Source of the DNA: Haliscomenobacteraceae bacterium
Lineage (GTDB): Bacteria > Bacteroidota > Bacteroidia > Chitinophagales > Saprospiraceae
Reading direction: 5' to 3'
Length of the DNA: 64,000 nt
Assembly: GCA_947501115.1 (NCBI GenBank)
Contig: CANMVX010000004.1
Location: 62,001 to 126,000, forward strand
Shown here: piece after piece, positions 35,901-45,400 of the stretch
How the letters are laid out: each line of letters begins with the position of its first letter
Numbering within the stretch: the first letter of the stretch is position 1
Position numbers and translations under genes: made by a program
The notes under the pieces: generated by a model
Database searches by the model: none
Told to the model about the DNA's origin: nothing
The model's input: the letters and a program-made list of their open reading frames with translations, nothing else

Positions 35901-38900
35901 GCTGTCGTATTGGGCAGAAGACCAAGGAGAACCACTTTTTCTTCCTCTTCACCAAGTATTCCTTTTCTTATATTACGCGATCCACCGGGTGATGCATCCT
36001 ATGCTTATGTAGAAGAAGGCCAAACGGTCTGTGAATCCTGGTCATTTTCAGCTTCAGATGCAAAAGACACGGAAGGTGATGTTACGTTATCTCTTGGTCC
36101 TGACATTGAGTTTGAGGTGGGCTTCGGCTTTTCAGTTTCAACTTCTATTGATGTTACTGCTGATATTGGTTATAATTTTAGTAGTAACGTTACAACTGGG
36201 GCATCTAATGAAATGGAAATGTGTATCACCTCAACTAGGACAATTTCAACCAGCGATGCAGATGTCATTGTTGGAGGTGAAATGGGAGGAGATGTCTATG
36301 TAGGTGGAGCAATGAACTTTCTATATGGAGTAACAGATGAACTTCTTTATGATACCGCAAATTGTCGCTTTTATCTTGATAAGGGAATGTTTATGTTTCC
36401 AGATAAATTTGCAACTACCTTTTTATATTCAGAATATCATATTAAAAACAAAATTATTCCTGCATTAACCCTAGCTGGGGATACAGCCAGTGTCAAAGCA
36501 TGGGCAAATATGATTGCCGAGAATGAAAGACAGAAAAAAGAAGCTGTTTTTTCCAAAAACCTTTCTTTTGATGCAGGGGTTGTTTACGAAGAGTCCGAAA
36601 CAACAGAGAATAGTAAATCCAAGACTACATCTTGGGTTCAAAGTTTTAGTGATGGCTACGCGCAGGAATTTGGAGTAACAGTCAATGGTCTTGGTGTAAC
36701 TTCAGGACTTTCCATTAACTGGACTAAGGAGGAAAGCAAAGAAACTACAAATACAAACGTTGATTCCAGAACCGTTGGTTATGTTCTGGCAGATGATGAT
36801 GTGGGAGATAATTTCACAGTCAACATCAGAAAAGATAAGACTTATGCTACACCTGTATTTGAAACGATCAGTGGACAGACCATGTGTCCGTTTGAACCAA
36901 ACACTCAGCCCAGAGAGGGTGTTGAATTTTCCGCAGATAAACTAGTGGCCATCAATGTGCCTATGAATGAACCAGCTGTTTTCAAGTTGAAACTTGGAAA
37001 TAAAAGCGAAGCAGAGGAACCAAAGAATTATTCGCTTGAAAGTGGACAGGAAAGTAATACTGATGGTGCCATCATTTTGTTTAATGGACAACCATCATTG
37101 AATGTTGGAGTGCCTTTTGGTGAAAGTGTTGAAGTGACCATGACAGTGAATCGTGGTCCTAAAACTTTTTCATATGAAAATCTAGTAGTGAGTTTCTTTT
37201 CCGATTGCGAGGCTGATCGAGCTGATGCATTGCAAATTGATATAGGTGAGGATTTTAATATGGATCTGGAATTTGATGTTTTTTTTCTGGAGCCATGTAG
37301 CCCCATCGATATTGGATTTCCATTACAAAACTGGGTACTGACTCCTGCTTCAGGAGATACCATGTTAGTTACACTAAACAAATTTGACCGAAATGATCCA
37401 GATCTGGAAATGATCAGAGTTCAATATCGCAGAAAACAAGGCGATGGGGCCTGGATTAATATTGCGGAGATTCCTAAAGCGGCACTGGATAATGATGTAT
37501 TTAAGATGGTCAAATGGCCAACCACAGGACTAAAAGACGGCGAATATGAAATTAGAGCAATTACACAATGTATTGGTGGCCTGAACCCGGGAATTTCTAC
37601 TGTGATTTCTGGTAGGATTGAAAGGCAGGCTCCTGAACTCTTTGGTATTCCAGAACCTGCAGATGGCGTTTTATCATCAGGGGAAGAAATTAGTATTACT
37701 TTTAACGAATCAATAAAATGTGATGGTTTAATTGAAGCGGATATTTTTAATAATAATAATATTGGTCTGTATGATGCAACTACCGGAGATCTTGTAGATG
37801 CCTTAATATCCTGCAGCAAAGATAAAATAATCATTGTCCCTAATGTTCCAAATAAATTTATCGAAAATAAAACGTTAAGAGTTGAGGTAAATAATATTCC
37901 AGATTTGGCTGGGAATAAATTCCTTGAAAAAAAATGGGAATTTTTTGTAGATCGAAACCCCGTTTATTGGAATGAAGATCAGTTAAATGTCATAAAGTTG
38001 GAAGAGGAAAGGGTCACTGTTACCCTTAAACTTATGAACAGCGGTGGCCAGGCACAGAATTATGATTTGAAGGGTTTACCTGGATGGGTAAAGGTACTGC
38101 CATTAGCAGGAACTTTGCAGCCGGGGGCTTTTCAAATTGTTACCTTTGAATTTGATAATTCTACGGCTCTTGGCCAATATAGAGATACTATTTATGCAGA
38201 GAGTTCCTTAGGTTCTGAACCGCTATATATTGATTTTAGAGTAGTATGTCCTGAACCTGACTGGGTCCTAAATAACAAAGGATTTAGTTTTTCAATGAAT
38301 ATGACGATTGAACTTAATATCGATGGAAAGGTATCTAATGATTCCAAAGATATTGTGGCCGCTTTTATCGGCAGGGAACTTCGGGGGCTTGGTCGGGTCC
38401 AATATAATCAGGAACTTAAGAAACACCTGGTGTTTATGACGGTTTATAATAGTGTTTCTTCAGGAGATTCCGTGAAATTTCAGGTATGGGATGCTTCAGC
38501 CTGCAAATTGTACGGTAAAACCTTGGAATCCTTTAAATTTGAACCAGATGGTTTGGTCGGTTCACCGATACAACCTCAATTATTGAGAACCAATAATTTA
38601 TTACTTGTAAAAATTCCAATACAAGTTGGTTGGAATTGGATATCCTATAATGTTGGATTGCAAGATTCTACTGTTAACAGGGCACTTGAATCCCTGAGTA
38701 ATCCTAAAGGTGCATTGATTAAAGGACAAACTGCATTTAGTTCTTATTCGAATTCTTTGTCTTCATGGGCAGGTAGTCTTAAAAATTTAACCCATCTGTC
38801 AATGTACCAATACCAATCAGCTTCTACAGATTCGCTTCTATTAATAGGCTCACCTCTAGATCCAGCTACACCTATTCCGGTGGTTAGTGGTTGGAATTGG

Positions 38901-39809
38901 ATAGGTTTTCTGCCACAAAGGGGATTGCCCGTTTCTACAGCTTTAGCTTCAATATCACCTCAAAATGGCGATTTGATTAAAGGGCAGTTTACTTTTGCCC
39001 AATACGTTGCCGGAATAGGATGGTTAGGTAATTTGACATACATGAGTTCACCCAATGGTTATCTTTTAAAATTAAGTAATCCAGGGACGCTTGTTTATCC
39101 AAAATCTGGCGTAAATAATTTGCAGGTAAATAGATTGGAAAAAGCAAAATTACCAGTAGAATCAGGTAAGTCAAATCATTTTAATTATTGGCAGACTAGT
39201 CCTGAAAATTTTGAGAATAGTATGAACATCATCGCTTTAGTTGAGAACAACGGAGAAGGATCTTTGCTAGAAAAAGGTGATGAAATTGCTGCTTTTTTTA
39301 AAGACGAACTTAGAGGAAGCAGCCAGGTTATTTATGTAGAAGCCTTGGATGCCTACCTGGTTTTTCTTACTATATTTTCAAATTTTGAGGGAGAATCTAT
39401 TAAATTTAAATATTTTGATGCCTCTGAATCAAAGGTTTTTGATTTAAAAGAATTGGTTCTTTTTAAGAATAATACTATTAAAGGCCAGGTTGAAAAGCCT
39501 TTTGTTTTTTCCATTGCCAGTCCTACAGCTTTGACTAATTTTCCAATAGCAAATAAACAACTTGAGGTTTATCCAAATCCAGTAGTTGAAAAGGCATATA
39601 TTCAAATTAATTTACCAGAAAAGGAGTCTCTTTCTATTCAGGTTACAGATGCATTTGGAAGGGAAGTATGGCAATCTGATTACGATGGAAATACAGGTGC
39701 TAATAGTTTAGAATGGAAAGTTACTTCGAATCTTCCTTCTGGGTGGTATTTTATAACGGTAAAAGGAAAGAATGGACTAAGGATTTCAAAAATTGAGGTG
39801 CTCAGATAA
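32964..39809 (+). CDS. Giant multidomain T9SS type A cargo (2281 aa)
   Basis: A signal peptide (to about 25, VKVWAQ) precedes a fibronectin III-like domain (about 92-175). Two LamG/concanavalin-like domains follow (about 205-375 and 465-640, with FTLSAWIKLD and GHLDEVRFFNRQL), then a long central part. Near 1560-1660 is an Ig-like Big_5-type domain, followed by an NEW/abundant-secreted-type beta domain ending YIDFRVVCPEPDW. Next come a shared AAFIG-RELRG domain, two GWNWI repeats, a second AAFF-DELRG domain, and finally a type A sorting domain (LEVYPNPVVEKAYIQ ... GWYFITVKGKNG). It should be exported by the type IX system and attached to the surface. Adhesion or glycan binding is inferred from LamG; no enzyme motif was found. 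Confidence 0.8.
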   Translation: MRNSANHLLFLVLCLLVPTVKVWAQASPNCSTLSAEDYYTGRTFFNYGSASNNVNNKVKLSATVGQTVTGNFFGSGVKGGFGFWAGFTMPPKPPVVIASQGDLEDRIEIKWTADPLSPSATSYKIYRNSALLGTVDGETYSFIDFNVIAGTFYTYAVSGINSSGEGNRSTALGHVSPNGVVTGKITSGSGNPVVNAEITLSPTLGSSVSFTGDDMAFSEYNPIFPRTNFTLSAWIKLDSTNDENAIFDMGSTIFKNWWLHTLPSATGKGVRFGVGKGNSEKTELDFTFTEGTENSWHNIAASYNGFSLLLYVDGNLVGSKATSIALDSMPVFFGQAPDASRFFKGHLDEVRFFNRQLAQTEVQQFMKQSGNADLNGLVAYWKLDEGVGSKAFDLTSNRFKLYFCGPQWDNAEKPNVVNTALSDTSGFYKIVGINYGAGNTFSVRPSKNFYFNQSLEFNTTNADYADLTIFSLKDSATITTTVNAFDLSRKQAILSKSSTNGNNQFTVFQNAGNIEVMVGANTESFGSLGLGFHHLAFVLEKVGTTLSVTLHIDGTLVGTKSFEAISWDATGQLWKLGARATGLSSRSDYFTGLIDEVAFFSQMLSVAKIQEYANVGTSVTDTSLTSYFNLNEGMGTSLRDLGTALTGNGIIYGADWSTVTKVIQTIPHDFSPANALVTLNPSNTSVDKIDFIDQSTIPVSGYVRFENTNCFQGKVEILVNGKSNVPQIFTDSEGKFSADFEPGKKIVLTPKFENHTFYPAFWEIPSIQGPVAGILFRNQVKRKVFGQLAGGLCKLSVIPGGAIAKVKIATLNGCFEKVVQLSGNGKFTFDGVPPDSVTVSVIEHSNPIIYNFFQNKGGETINLKSANDTLDFIYLAPPNVELTPLDTNSCGDPMLDMLQKTKTTIKVFEQYDGGKCYLQNALLTINNDIAGLKQFDTLMSAGTLVYSFKVHGPNIVAPFKRNLQVTAKSNGMQSTSSLEAVVLGRRPRRTTFSSSSPSIPFLILRDPPGDASYAYVEEGQTVCESWSFSASDAKDTEGDVTLSLGPDIEFEVGFGFSVSTSIDVTADIGYNFSSNVTTGASNEMEMCITSTRTISTSDADVIVGGEMGGDVYVGGAMNFLYGVTDELLYDTANCRFYLDKGMFMFPDKFATTFLYSEYHIKNKIIPALTLAGDTASVKAWANMIAENERQKKEAVFSKNLSFDAGVVYEESETTENSKSKTTSWVQSFSDGYAQEFGVTVNGLGVTSGLSINWTKEESKETTNTNVDSRTVGYVLADDDVGDNFTVNIRKDKTYATPVFETISGQTMCPFEPNTQPREGVEFSADKLVAINVPMNEPAVFKLKLGNKSEAEEPKNYSLESGQESNTDGAIILFNGQPSLNVGVPFGESVEVTMTVNRGPKTFSYENLVVSFFSDCEADRADALQIDIGEDFNMDLEFDVFFLEPCSPIDIGFPLQNWVLTPASGDTMLVTLNKFDRNDPDLEMIRVQYRRKQGDGAWINIAEIPKAALDNDVFKMVKWPTTGLKDGEYEIRAITQCIGGLNPGISTVISGRIERQAPELFGIPEPADGVLSSGEEISITFNESIKCDGLIEADIFNNNNIGLYDATTGDLVDALISCSKDKIIIVPNVPNKFIENKTLRVEVNNIPDLAGNKFLEKKWEFFVDRNPVYWNEDQLNVIKLEEERVTVTLKLMNSGGQAQNYDLKGLPGWVKVLPLAGTLQPGAFQIVTFEFDNSTALGQYRDTIYAESSLGSEPLYIDFRVVCPEPDWVLNNKGFSFSMNMTIELNIDGKVSNDSKDIVAAFIGRELRGLGRVQYNQELKKHLVFMTVYNSVSSGDSVKFQVWDASACKLYGKTLESFKFEPDGLVGSPIQPQLLRTNNLLLVKIPIQVGWNWISYNVGLQDSTVNRALESLSNPKGALIKGQTAFSSYSNSLSSWAGSLKNLTHLSMYQYQSASTDSLLLIGSPLDPATPIPVVSGWNWIGFLPQRGLPVSTALASISPQNGDLIKGQFTFAQYVAGIGWLGNLTYMSSPNGYLLKLSNPGTLVYPKSGVNNLQVNRLEKAKLPVESGKSNHFNYWQTSPENFENSMNIIALVENNGEGSLLEKGDEIAAFFKDELRGSSQVIYVEALDAYLVFLTIFSNFEGESIKFKYFDASESKVFDLKELVLFKNNTIKGQVEKPFVFSIASPTALTNFPIANKQLEVYPNPVVEKAYIQINLPEKESLSIQVTDAFGREVWQSDYDGNTGANSLEWKVTSNLPSGWYFITVKGKNGLRISKIEVLR
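38290..39520 (+). repeat. Duplicated domain modules in the giant cargo
   Basis: Within the gene, a domain around 38290-38575 (IVAAFIGRELRGLG) recurs at about 39215-39520 (EIAAFFKDELRGSS). Between them two shorter modules start with VGWNWISYN (about 38625) and SGWNWIGFL (about 38890), each followed by an ALIKGQ or DLIKGQ segment. The same AAF-ELRG domain occurs twice in the type B cargo at 42474-47399. Confidence 0.7.
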
Positions 39810-39816
39810 CTATTCT

Positions 39817-39844
39817 GGGGTGACAAAGGTTTGATTGTCACTCC
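39817..39844 (+). terminator. Hairpin after the giant cargo gene
   Basis: GGGGTGACA (39817-39825) pairs with TGTCACTCC (39836-39844) with one wobble. No immediate T run follows, so termination is uncertain. Confidence 0.4.
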
Positions 39845-39913
39845 GGAATTATCCGTTTGAATCTTTTATTTTTAGTAATACTTAACTTTTCTTAGGCTAA
39901 TATTATTTCTGAA

Positions 39914-40873
39914 ATGAGAATAGGTATAATTATTTTGATGCAATTATGGCTGATTACAAGTTATGGCCAGAATTTTTTGTTTCAGAATCAAAGTTTTTTT
40001 AAACCATACTTAACAAATCCTGCATTAGCAGGTAGTCAGGGAAAGGGAAATGTAGGTATTATTTATAAAAAACAATTGGTGGATTTTGAGAATGGTCCAA
40101 ATTCTCAGGCTATTTCTATAGATTACCCATTTTTAAGAAACACTACTGGATTAGGTTTTAATATTTTAAAAGATCAGAATGGACCAAGTTCATTTCTGGG
40201 GTTTGAATCAACTTTTGCTTATCATGTCCTAACTTCTAAAAAAAATAGTAAAAATCCTGTTGGTTTTTCTTTTGGACTTTCTGCCAGCATGAATCAATTT
40301 AGTCTGGATAGACAACTTATAATAGGGGAAAGTTCAGATGATGAAATTTTTAAAGATGATTCTAAATTCAATGATATTAGTCCAAATGCCAATGCTGGAT
40401 TTAATTTTTTCTCTCATGGTTTTAATTTAGGTGTCTCGGTTTATAACCTGATGTCTTGGAAAAATACAATTTATAAGGATGAAAATGATTTACAGCGTGC
40501 ATTTACCGTTTTTATTTCAGCTGGAATGGAATGGGTAGTAAAGGAAAATTGGGTTATTCATCCTATGATGTTAATCAGAACTCAAGAAAATGCAGACTTT
40601 CAATTTGATATTATGAGTGAGTTCAGATACGTTTCTCCAAAAGGTTCCATTTTTAGCTTAACCCCATTCATTAGAAGTTTTAATTATCGCACCATTTCCG
40701 GTAATCAGTCACTGGGTTTAAATACCCTAATTTCAAGGTATCCCTTTTCTTTGGGTTACCAGTTTGACTTCCCGATTATAGGAAATAACAATGTCTATGG
40801 TGGTGATCATATTTTTTTCATTGGCTATCAATTAATTTCCAATTCAGTAAAAAAGAATAATAGAACAAATTGA
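39914..40873 (+). CDS. PorP/SprF-family type IX secretion protein
   Basis: A 319-residue outer membrane protein of the PorP/SprF family. It has a signal peptide (to about 19, SYGQ), the early motif FFKPYLTNPALAGSQGKGN (family NPAxAG), repeated barrel strands such as GLGFNILKDQNG and VGFSFGLSASMNQFSLD, and the usual ending GGDHIFFIGYQL. SprF partners are required for export of cargo with type B sorting domains in Flavobacterium, and such a cargo lies nearby (42474-47399). The preceding giant has a type A domain. The partner link is inference from gene order. Confidence 0.87.
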   Translation: MRIGIIILMQLWLITSYGQNFLFQNQSFFKPYLTNPALAGSQGKGNVGIIYKKQLVDFENGPNSQAISIDYPFLRNTTGLGFNILKDQNGPSSFLGFESTFAYHVLTSKKNSKNPVGFSFGLSASMNQFSLDRQLIIGESSDDEIFKDDSKFNDISPNANAGFNFFSHGFNLGVSVYNLMSWKNTIYKDENDLQRAFTVFISAGMEWVVKENWVIHPMMLIRTQENADFQFDIMSEFRYVSPKGSIFSLTPFIRSFNYRTISGNQSLGLNTLISRYPFSLGYQFDFPIIGNNNVYGGDHIFFIGYQLISNSVKKNNRTN

Positions 40874-41111
40874 ATAATTTAATAAAAACCCTACAAATTA
40901 TAATTTTATGTGAGTCATAAGATTAATATAATTTTAGTAAAGTATTAATAAAACAAATACATATCTGAATTTTTGATTTTTATATGCTATTTTTTCTTAT
41001 TTTAAAGTACCATTTTATAAAATTTATGTATTTTCAACCAGAAATTTTAAAATATTATAAAATTAACTAATATTATGGATTTTAAATATTCATGGTAAAT
41101 AAACTTTTTTT

Positions 41112-42266
41112 ATGTACTCTTGGATATATACTATTTTATGTGGCCTATTATTATTTAATGGACTTTCACTTATTTCAAGGAAAGTGGCGGTGAATTTTAA
41201 ATATCTTGGCCTATTTTATATTCTTTTTGCTTATCAATTATTTGTAACTCATTTTAGAGTAGGTGGTACCATGTATCTTTTACCACATTTTTATAAAACT
41301 GGATCTTTAGTTGGTTATCTATATGGACCAATATTCTATTTTTTTATAATTGCTACAGTTAACGGAGACTTTAAGCTTAGGTTAAGAGATTTAGTCCACT
41401 TTATTCCTTTTTCTCTTCATTTTTTGGAACTCCTCCCATTTTTTTTACTTTCAGGGGAGGAAAAGCGTATTCTTTATTCAAAAGATCCGCAAACCTATTT
41501 CATGGATGTGGATTGGGGGTATTTTTCCCAACGAATCCATACTATATTCAAATGTATCCTAATAATTACCTATTCCTTTGTAGGTTACAGGTTGATTTTA
41601 CCATTTTTAAATAATATTCTTAATAGTGATACAACACAGAGTAGGATGTTCGGTTTGTTTTTGAAATGGTCAACCAGGCTTTTACTGGTTACATCGATAT
41701 TAATACTTATTACTTATTCTCTTTATTGGTTATTTCCCCTAAATTTTCAATTATTAGGTCATTATACTTTTTTTGCAAGCGCCGTTTTTGGTGCATTGTT
41801 TTTAATGCTTTTTCCAGAAATAACAGGTTGGCGTATCCTTTCTTTTGCCAAAGAGACGGTTATAGAAGAATCTGATGACAATAATTTAAAGCAATTAAAG
41901 AAATCAGATTATTTATCCACACAAATTTATGAGGCTTTTACCAAAATTTTGGAGGAACATTATACTGATCCTGAACTTGATATAGGAAAAATGGCTCAAT
42001 TGCTTTTTATGAGTGAGCGAACTTTATATAGAAAGTTGAAAGAAATATTTGGGAATTCACCAAATGAGGTTTTGCTTGATTTTCGTCTCAAAAGGGCTTA
42101 CGGTGCTATTCAACTTGAACCTAATAAAACACTGGGAAAGATTATTAAAGAAAATGGTTTTTTGACCAATAGTTATTTTGCGCGTTGTTTCAAGAAAAGC
42201 TATGGCATTTTACCAAGTGATTTCCAAAGAGAATGTAGAATAAATAATTCCTCAAATAAGAATTAG
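41112..42266 (+). CDS. Membrane-bound AraC-family regulator
   Basis: A 384-residue protein. The N-terminal ~235 residues carry about seven hydrophobic helices, for example YTILCGLLLFNGLSLI, LGLFYILFAYQLFV and LLVTSILILITYSLYWLF. After a linker, the C-terminal ~100 residues are an AraC-type DNA-binding domain: DIGKMAQLLFMSERTLYRKL, then FRLKRAYGAIQLEP and NSYFARCFKKSYGILPSDF. It would bind DNA while anchored in the inner membrane. Very AT-rich spacers (40874-41111 and 42267-42473) isolate it between the SprF and type B cargo genes, which makes it a candidate local regulator of this surface cluster; that is inference. Confidence 0.88.
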   Translation: MYSWIYTILCGLLLFNGLSLISRKVAVNFKYLGLFYILFAYQLFVTHFRVGGTMYLLPHFYKTGSLVGYLYGPIFYFFIIATVNGDFKLRLRDLVHFIPFSLHFLELLPFFLLSGEEKRILYSKDPQTYFMDVDWGYFSQRIHTIFKCILIITYSFVGYRLILPFLNNILNSDTTQSRMFGLFLKWSTRLLLVTSILILITYSLYWLFPLNFQLLGHYTFFASAVFGALFLMLFPEITGWRILSFAKETVIEESDDNNLKQLKKSDYLSTQIYEAFTKILEEHYTDPELDIGKMAQLLFMSERTLYRKLKEIFGNSPNEVLLDFRLKRAYGAIQLEPNKTLGKIIKENGFLTNSYFARCFKKSYGILPSDFQRECRINNSSNKN

Positions 42267-42473
42267 TAACTAATACTGCCATTTCTAAACGACAATTCTG
42301 CCAATTCTTTCACAGGGCTACTTTTACCCTTCACTTTAATTGATATTTATATCGTAATATATATATAGTTTATATATCTATCTGTTAGTTTAAGCATTTG
42401 ATTTACCCGAATACTGTTGTTGAAGTTATTTACCTAACAGAGAAAAGATTTTAAATTGTGCAAAAAGAAAAAT

Positions 42474-45400
42474 ATGCCTTTTGTTAAATGTAATTGCTGG
42501 ATTTTCATCCAATTTATCCTTGTTTTTTTCTTTTCCGAGGCTTTGAAAGCACAAAAACCAGGTTGGCTACCACCTAATCCGGCATTATATAGCTTCAATA
42601 CAAGTGTTACCGCGGTAATAAAATTTGATGGCGTTATATCCTCTTCTTTAGAAGATACCATTGCCTTTGTCGTGGGCTCTCAAATAAGGGGTATATCCAT
42701 TCCTACAAAAGTTGGAAATGAAATTCGACATTATGCCAGCGTTTATTCCTCCTTAACATCTGAACCCATTGGTATTAAAATTTATCATGCCCTTTCAAAT
42801 AAGGTTTATGAAGTGAAGGATAGTATGCCATTTATTGCCCAATCTCCAATTGGTGATTATGATAATCCTTATGAAGTTATCGTTTTCAGTAGTGGAGATG
42901 CACCAATTTCTATAGATTCTATTGATGAAAAATTTACACTGAAAAATATCCCATTTGATACTATTGATCTTAAATCGTTCCTAAATCAACCCGAAACTGA
43001 TCCCGTAGCATGGTCCGTTTTACCAAATGCCGATTTTTTAACAAATATTACGGGAAGTAAACTACATATTACCCCAAGGAATGGGTTTATTGGTTCTGGA
43101 TTAATTGAAATTAAAGCTGTTGAACAAACCCAAAATGCCAATTTTGCATCGCAATCTATTAAATTGAATGTCTTGCAATTACCTGTTCGACCAGGTTGGG
43201 ATAGCATTCCAGGGCAAGGAATAACAAAAGGAAATGAATTTAAAATTTTTTCATTACCAGCATTTGAGAATAAATACATAGGTGATTGCCTGACATTTGA
43301 ATATCTTCCTATTTTACCAGAAATAATTCAACCTGACACAATTCCAACATGGATTGTTCAACAGAATTTTTTAAATAGTATGACTTTTATTGCAAAACCT
43401 GTTTACACACCATTAATACGTTTTAATCACCCAGATGATAGGTTGGCAGCTTTCATAGATGGGGAGTTAAGAGGAGTTGCAGAACCTCAAGTAATTAATG
43501 GACAGGTATTATATTTTTTAGGTGTTGGTAGTCAGCAGTCAGTTGGCGTCATTTCCTTTCACTTTTATAGTGGAGCTCTTAAGAAAAAGTTTATCTCACC
43601 TTTAAAAATATCATACGTCGCTTCAGAGGTTCGAGGAAGTGTTGAAATCCCTTATCAAATTAATCTTTCACCTATACAACCAATTTTAGATAGCAATAAT
43701 TTGGTCCAACTTCAAATTGTAGATACCTCTTGGGTAGGTGAAATTGATTTTCGATTTCTTGCAAAGGATTGTAGTATTCCTAATTTGAGTGCTGCTTCAC
43801 AAGCTTTATTAGAATCTTTTACTTTTGTGAAATTTTGTGTTACCTCTAATATTTCTGATTTATTTACCTATTACAAAGATGAAGATGGGGATGGTTTCGG
43901 CGATGCTGCAAATAGCCAAACAATTTGCGAATCGGTGGCTCCGCCAAATTATGTGTCCAATAACCTGGATTGTGACGATAGGGATGATGCGATAAAAACC
44001 TATCCTACCGTTGCCAGCGTTCAGAATCTTACCTTTTGTAATGGTATATTATCGGATACGATTACATTTAAAAGAGGGGTAAACGGCGTTAATTCGGTGT
44101 CAAGTTCAACCATGTACAGATGGAAAAATAGTAATACATCTATAGGTCTGGGAGCATCTGGTAGTGGGGCTATCGCGCCATTCCTGACGGTGAATGCTAA
44201 AAATGTAGCCGATAGCGCACAGATTATTGTTACCCCTGAAATAAACGGTTGTATTGGCGTAAGTGATACTTTTATACTGTTTGTAAAAACGGAGAAACTG
44301 ATAACCTATTATAAGGATGAAGATGGAGATGGCTTTGGTAATGTTGCGGATAGCATCAAAATATGTGAAGCAAATATACCTCCAAATTATGTGTCCAATA
44401 AACTGGATTGTGACGATAAAGATGATGCGATAAAACCATTTCCTACCGTATCAAAAATTCAGGATTTTTCTCTCTGTAATGGCATTTTATCAGATACGAT
44501 TACTTTAAAAAGAGGAGTAAACGGTCTTAATTCATTGTCGAGTAAGACCATTTTCAAATGGATAAACAATAACTCTTCCATCGGACTTGGCGCGTCAGGT
44601 AGCGGGACTATCTATCCTTTCCTAATCACAAACACTAGGATTTTTAACGATAGTGCCAGAATCATTGTTACCCCTGAATTAAATGGTTGTATTGGCGTAA
44701 GTGATACCTTTTTTCTGTTCGTAAAAACGGAGAAACTGATAACGTATTTTAAGGATGAAGATGGAGATGGCTTCGGTAATGCTGCGGATAGCATCAAGAT
44801 ATGTGAAGCAAATATACCTCCAAATTATGTGACGAATAAACTGGATTGTGACGATTCGGATGATGCGATAAAACCATATCCTACCGTATCAAAAATTCAA
44901 GATTTCACCCTCTGTAATAGCATTTTATCAGATACCATCTCTTTAAAAAGAGGAACAAATGGCGTCAATTCAATGACGAGTAAAACTATCTACAAATGGA
45001 TAAACAATAACTCTTCCATAGGACTTGGCGCATCTGGTAGCGGGACTATTGCGCCATTCCTGACGATGAATTCTAAAAATGTAGCCGATAGCGCTAGAAT
45101 CATTATTTCCCCTGAATTAAATGGTTGTATTGGCGTAAGCGATACCTTTTTTCTGTTCGTTAAAGCGGAGAAACTGATCACGTATTACAAGGATGAAGAT
45201 GGAGATGGCTTCGGTAATGCTACGGATAGCATCAAGATATGCGAAGCAAATATACCCCCAAATTATGTTACGAATAAACTGGATTGTGATGACATGGATG
45301 ATGCGATAAAACCATATCCTACCGTATCAAAAATTCAAGATTTCACCCTCTGTAATGGCATATTATCGGATACGATTACTTTAAAAAGAGGAGTAAACGG

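Noticed and set aside
42340-42390. AT palindromes before the type B cargo as an operator
   Set aside because: The spacer is almost wholly A and T, so such palindromes arise by chance; no conserved site can be shown.
42456-42458. TTG start for the type B cargo
   Set aside because: ATG 42474 gives a normal signal peptide and is the more usual codon; the TTG would only add six residues.
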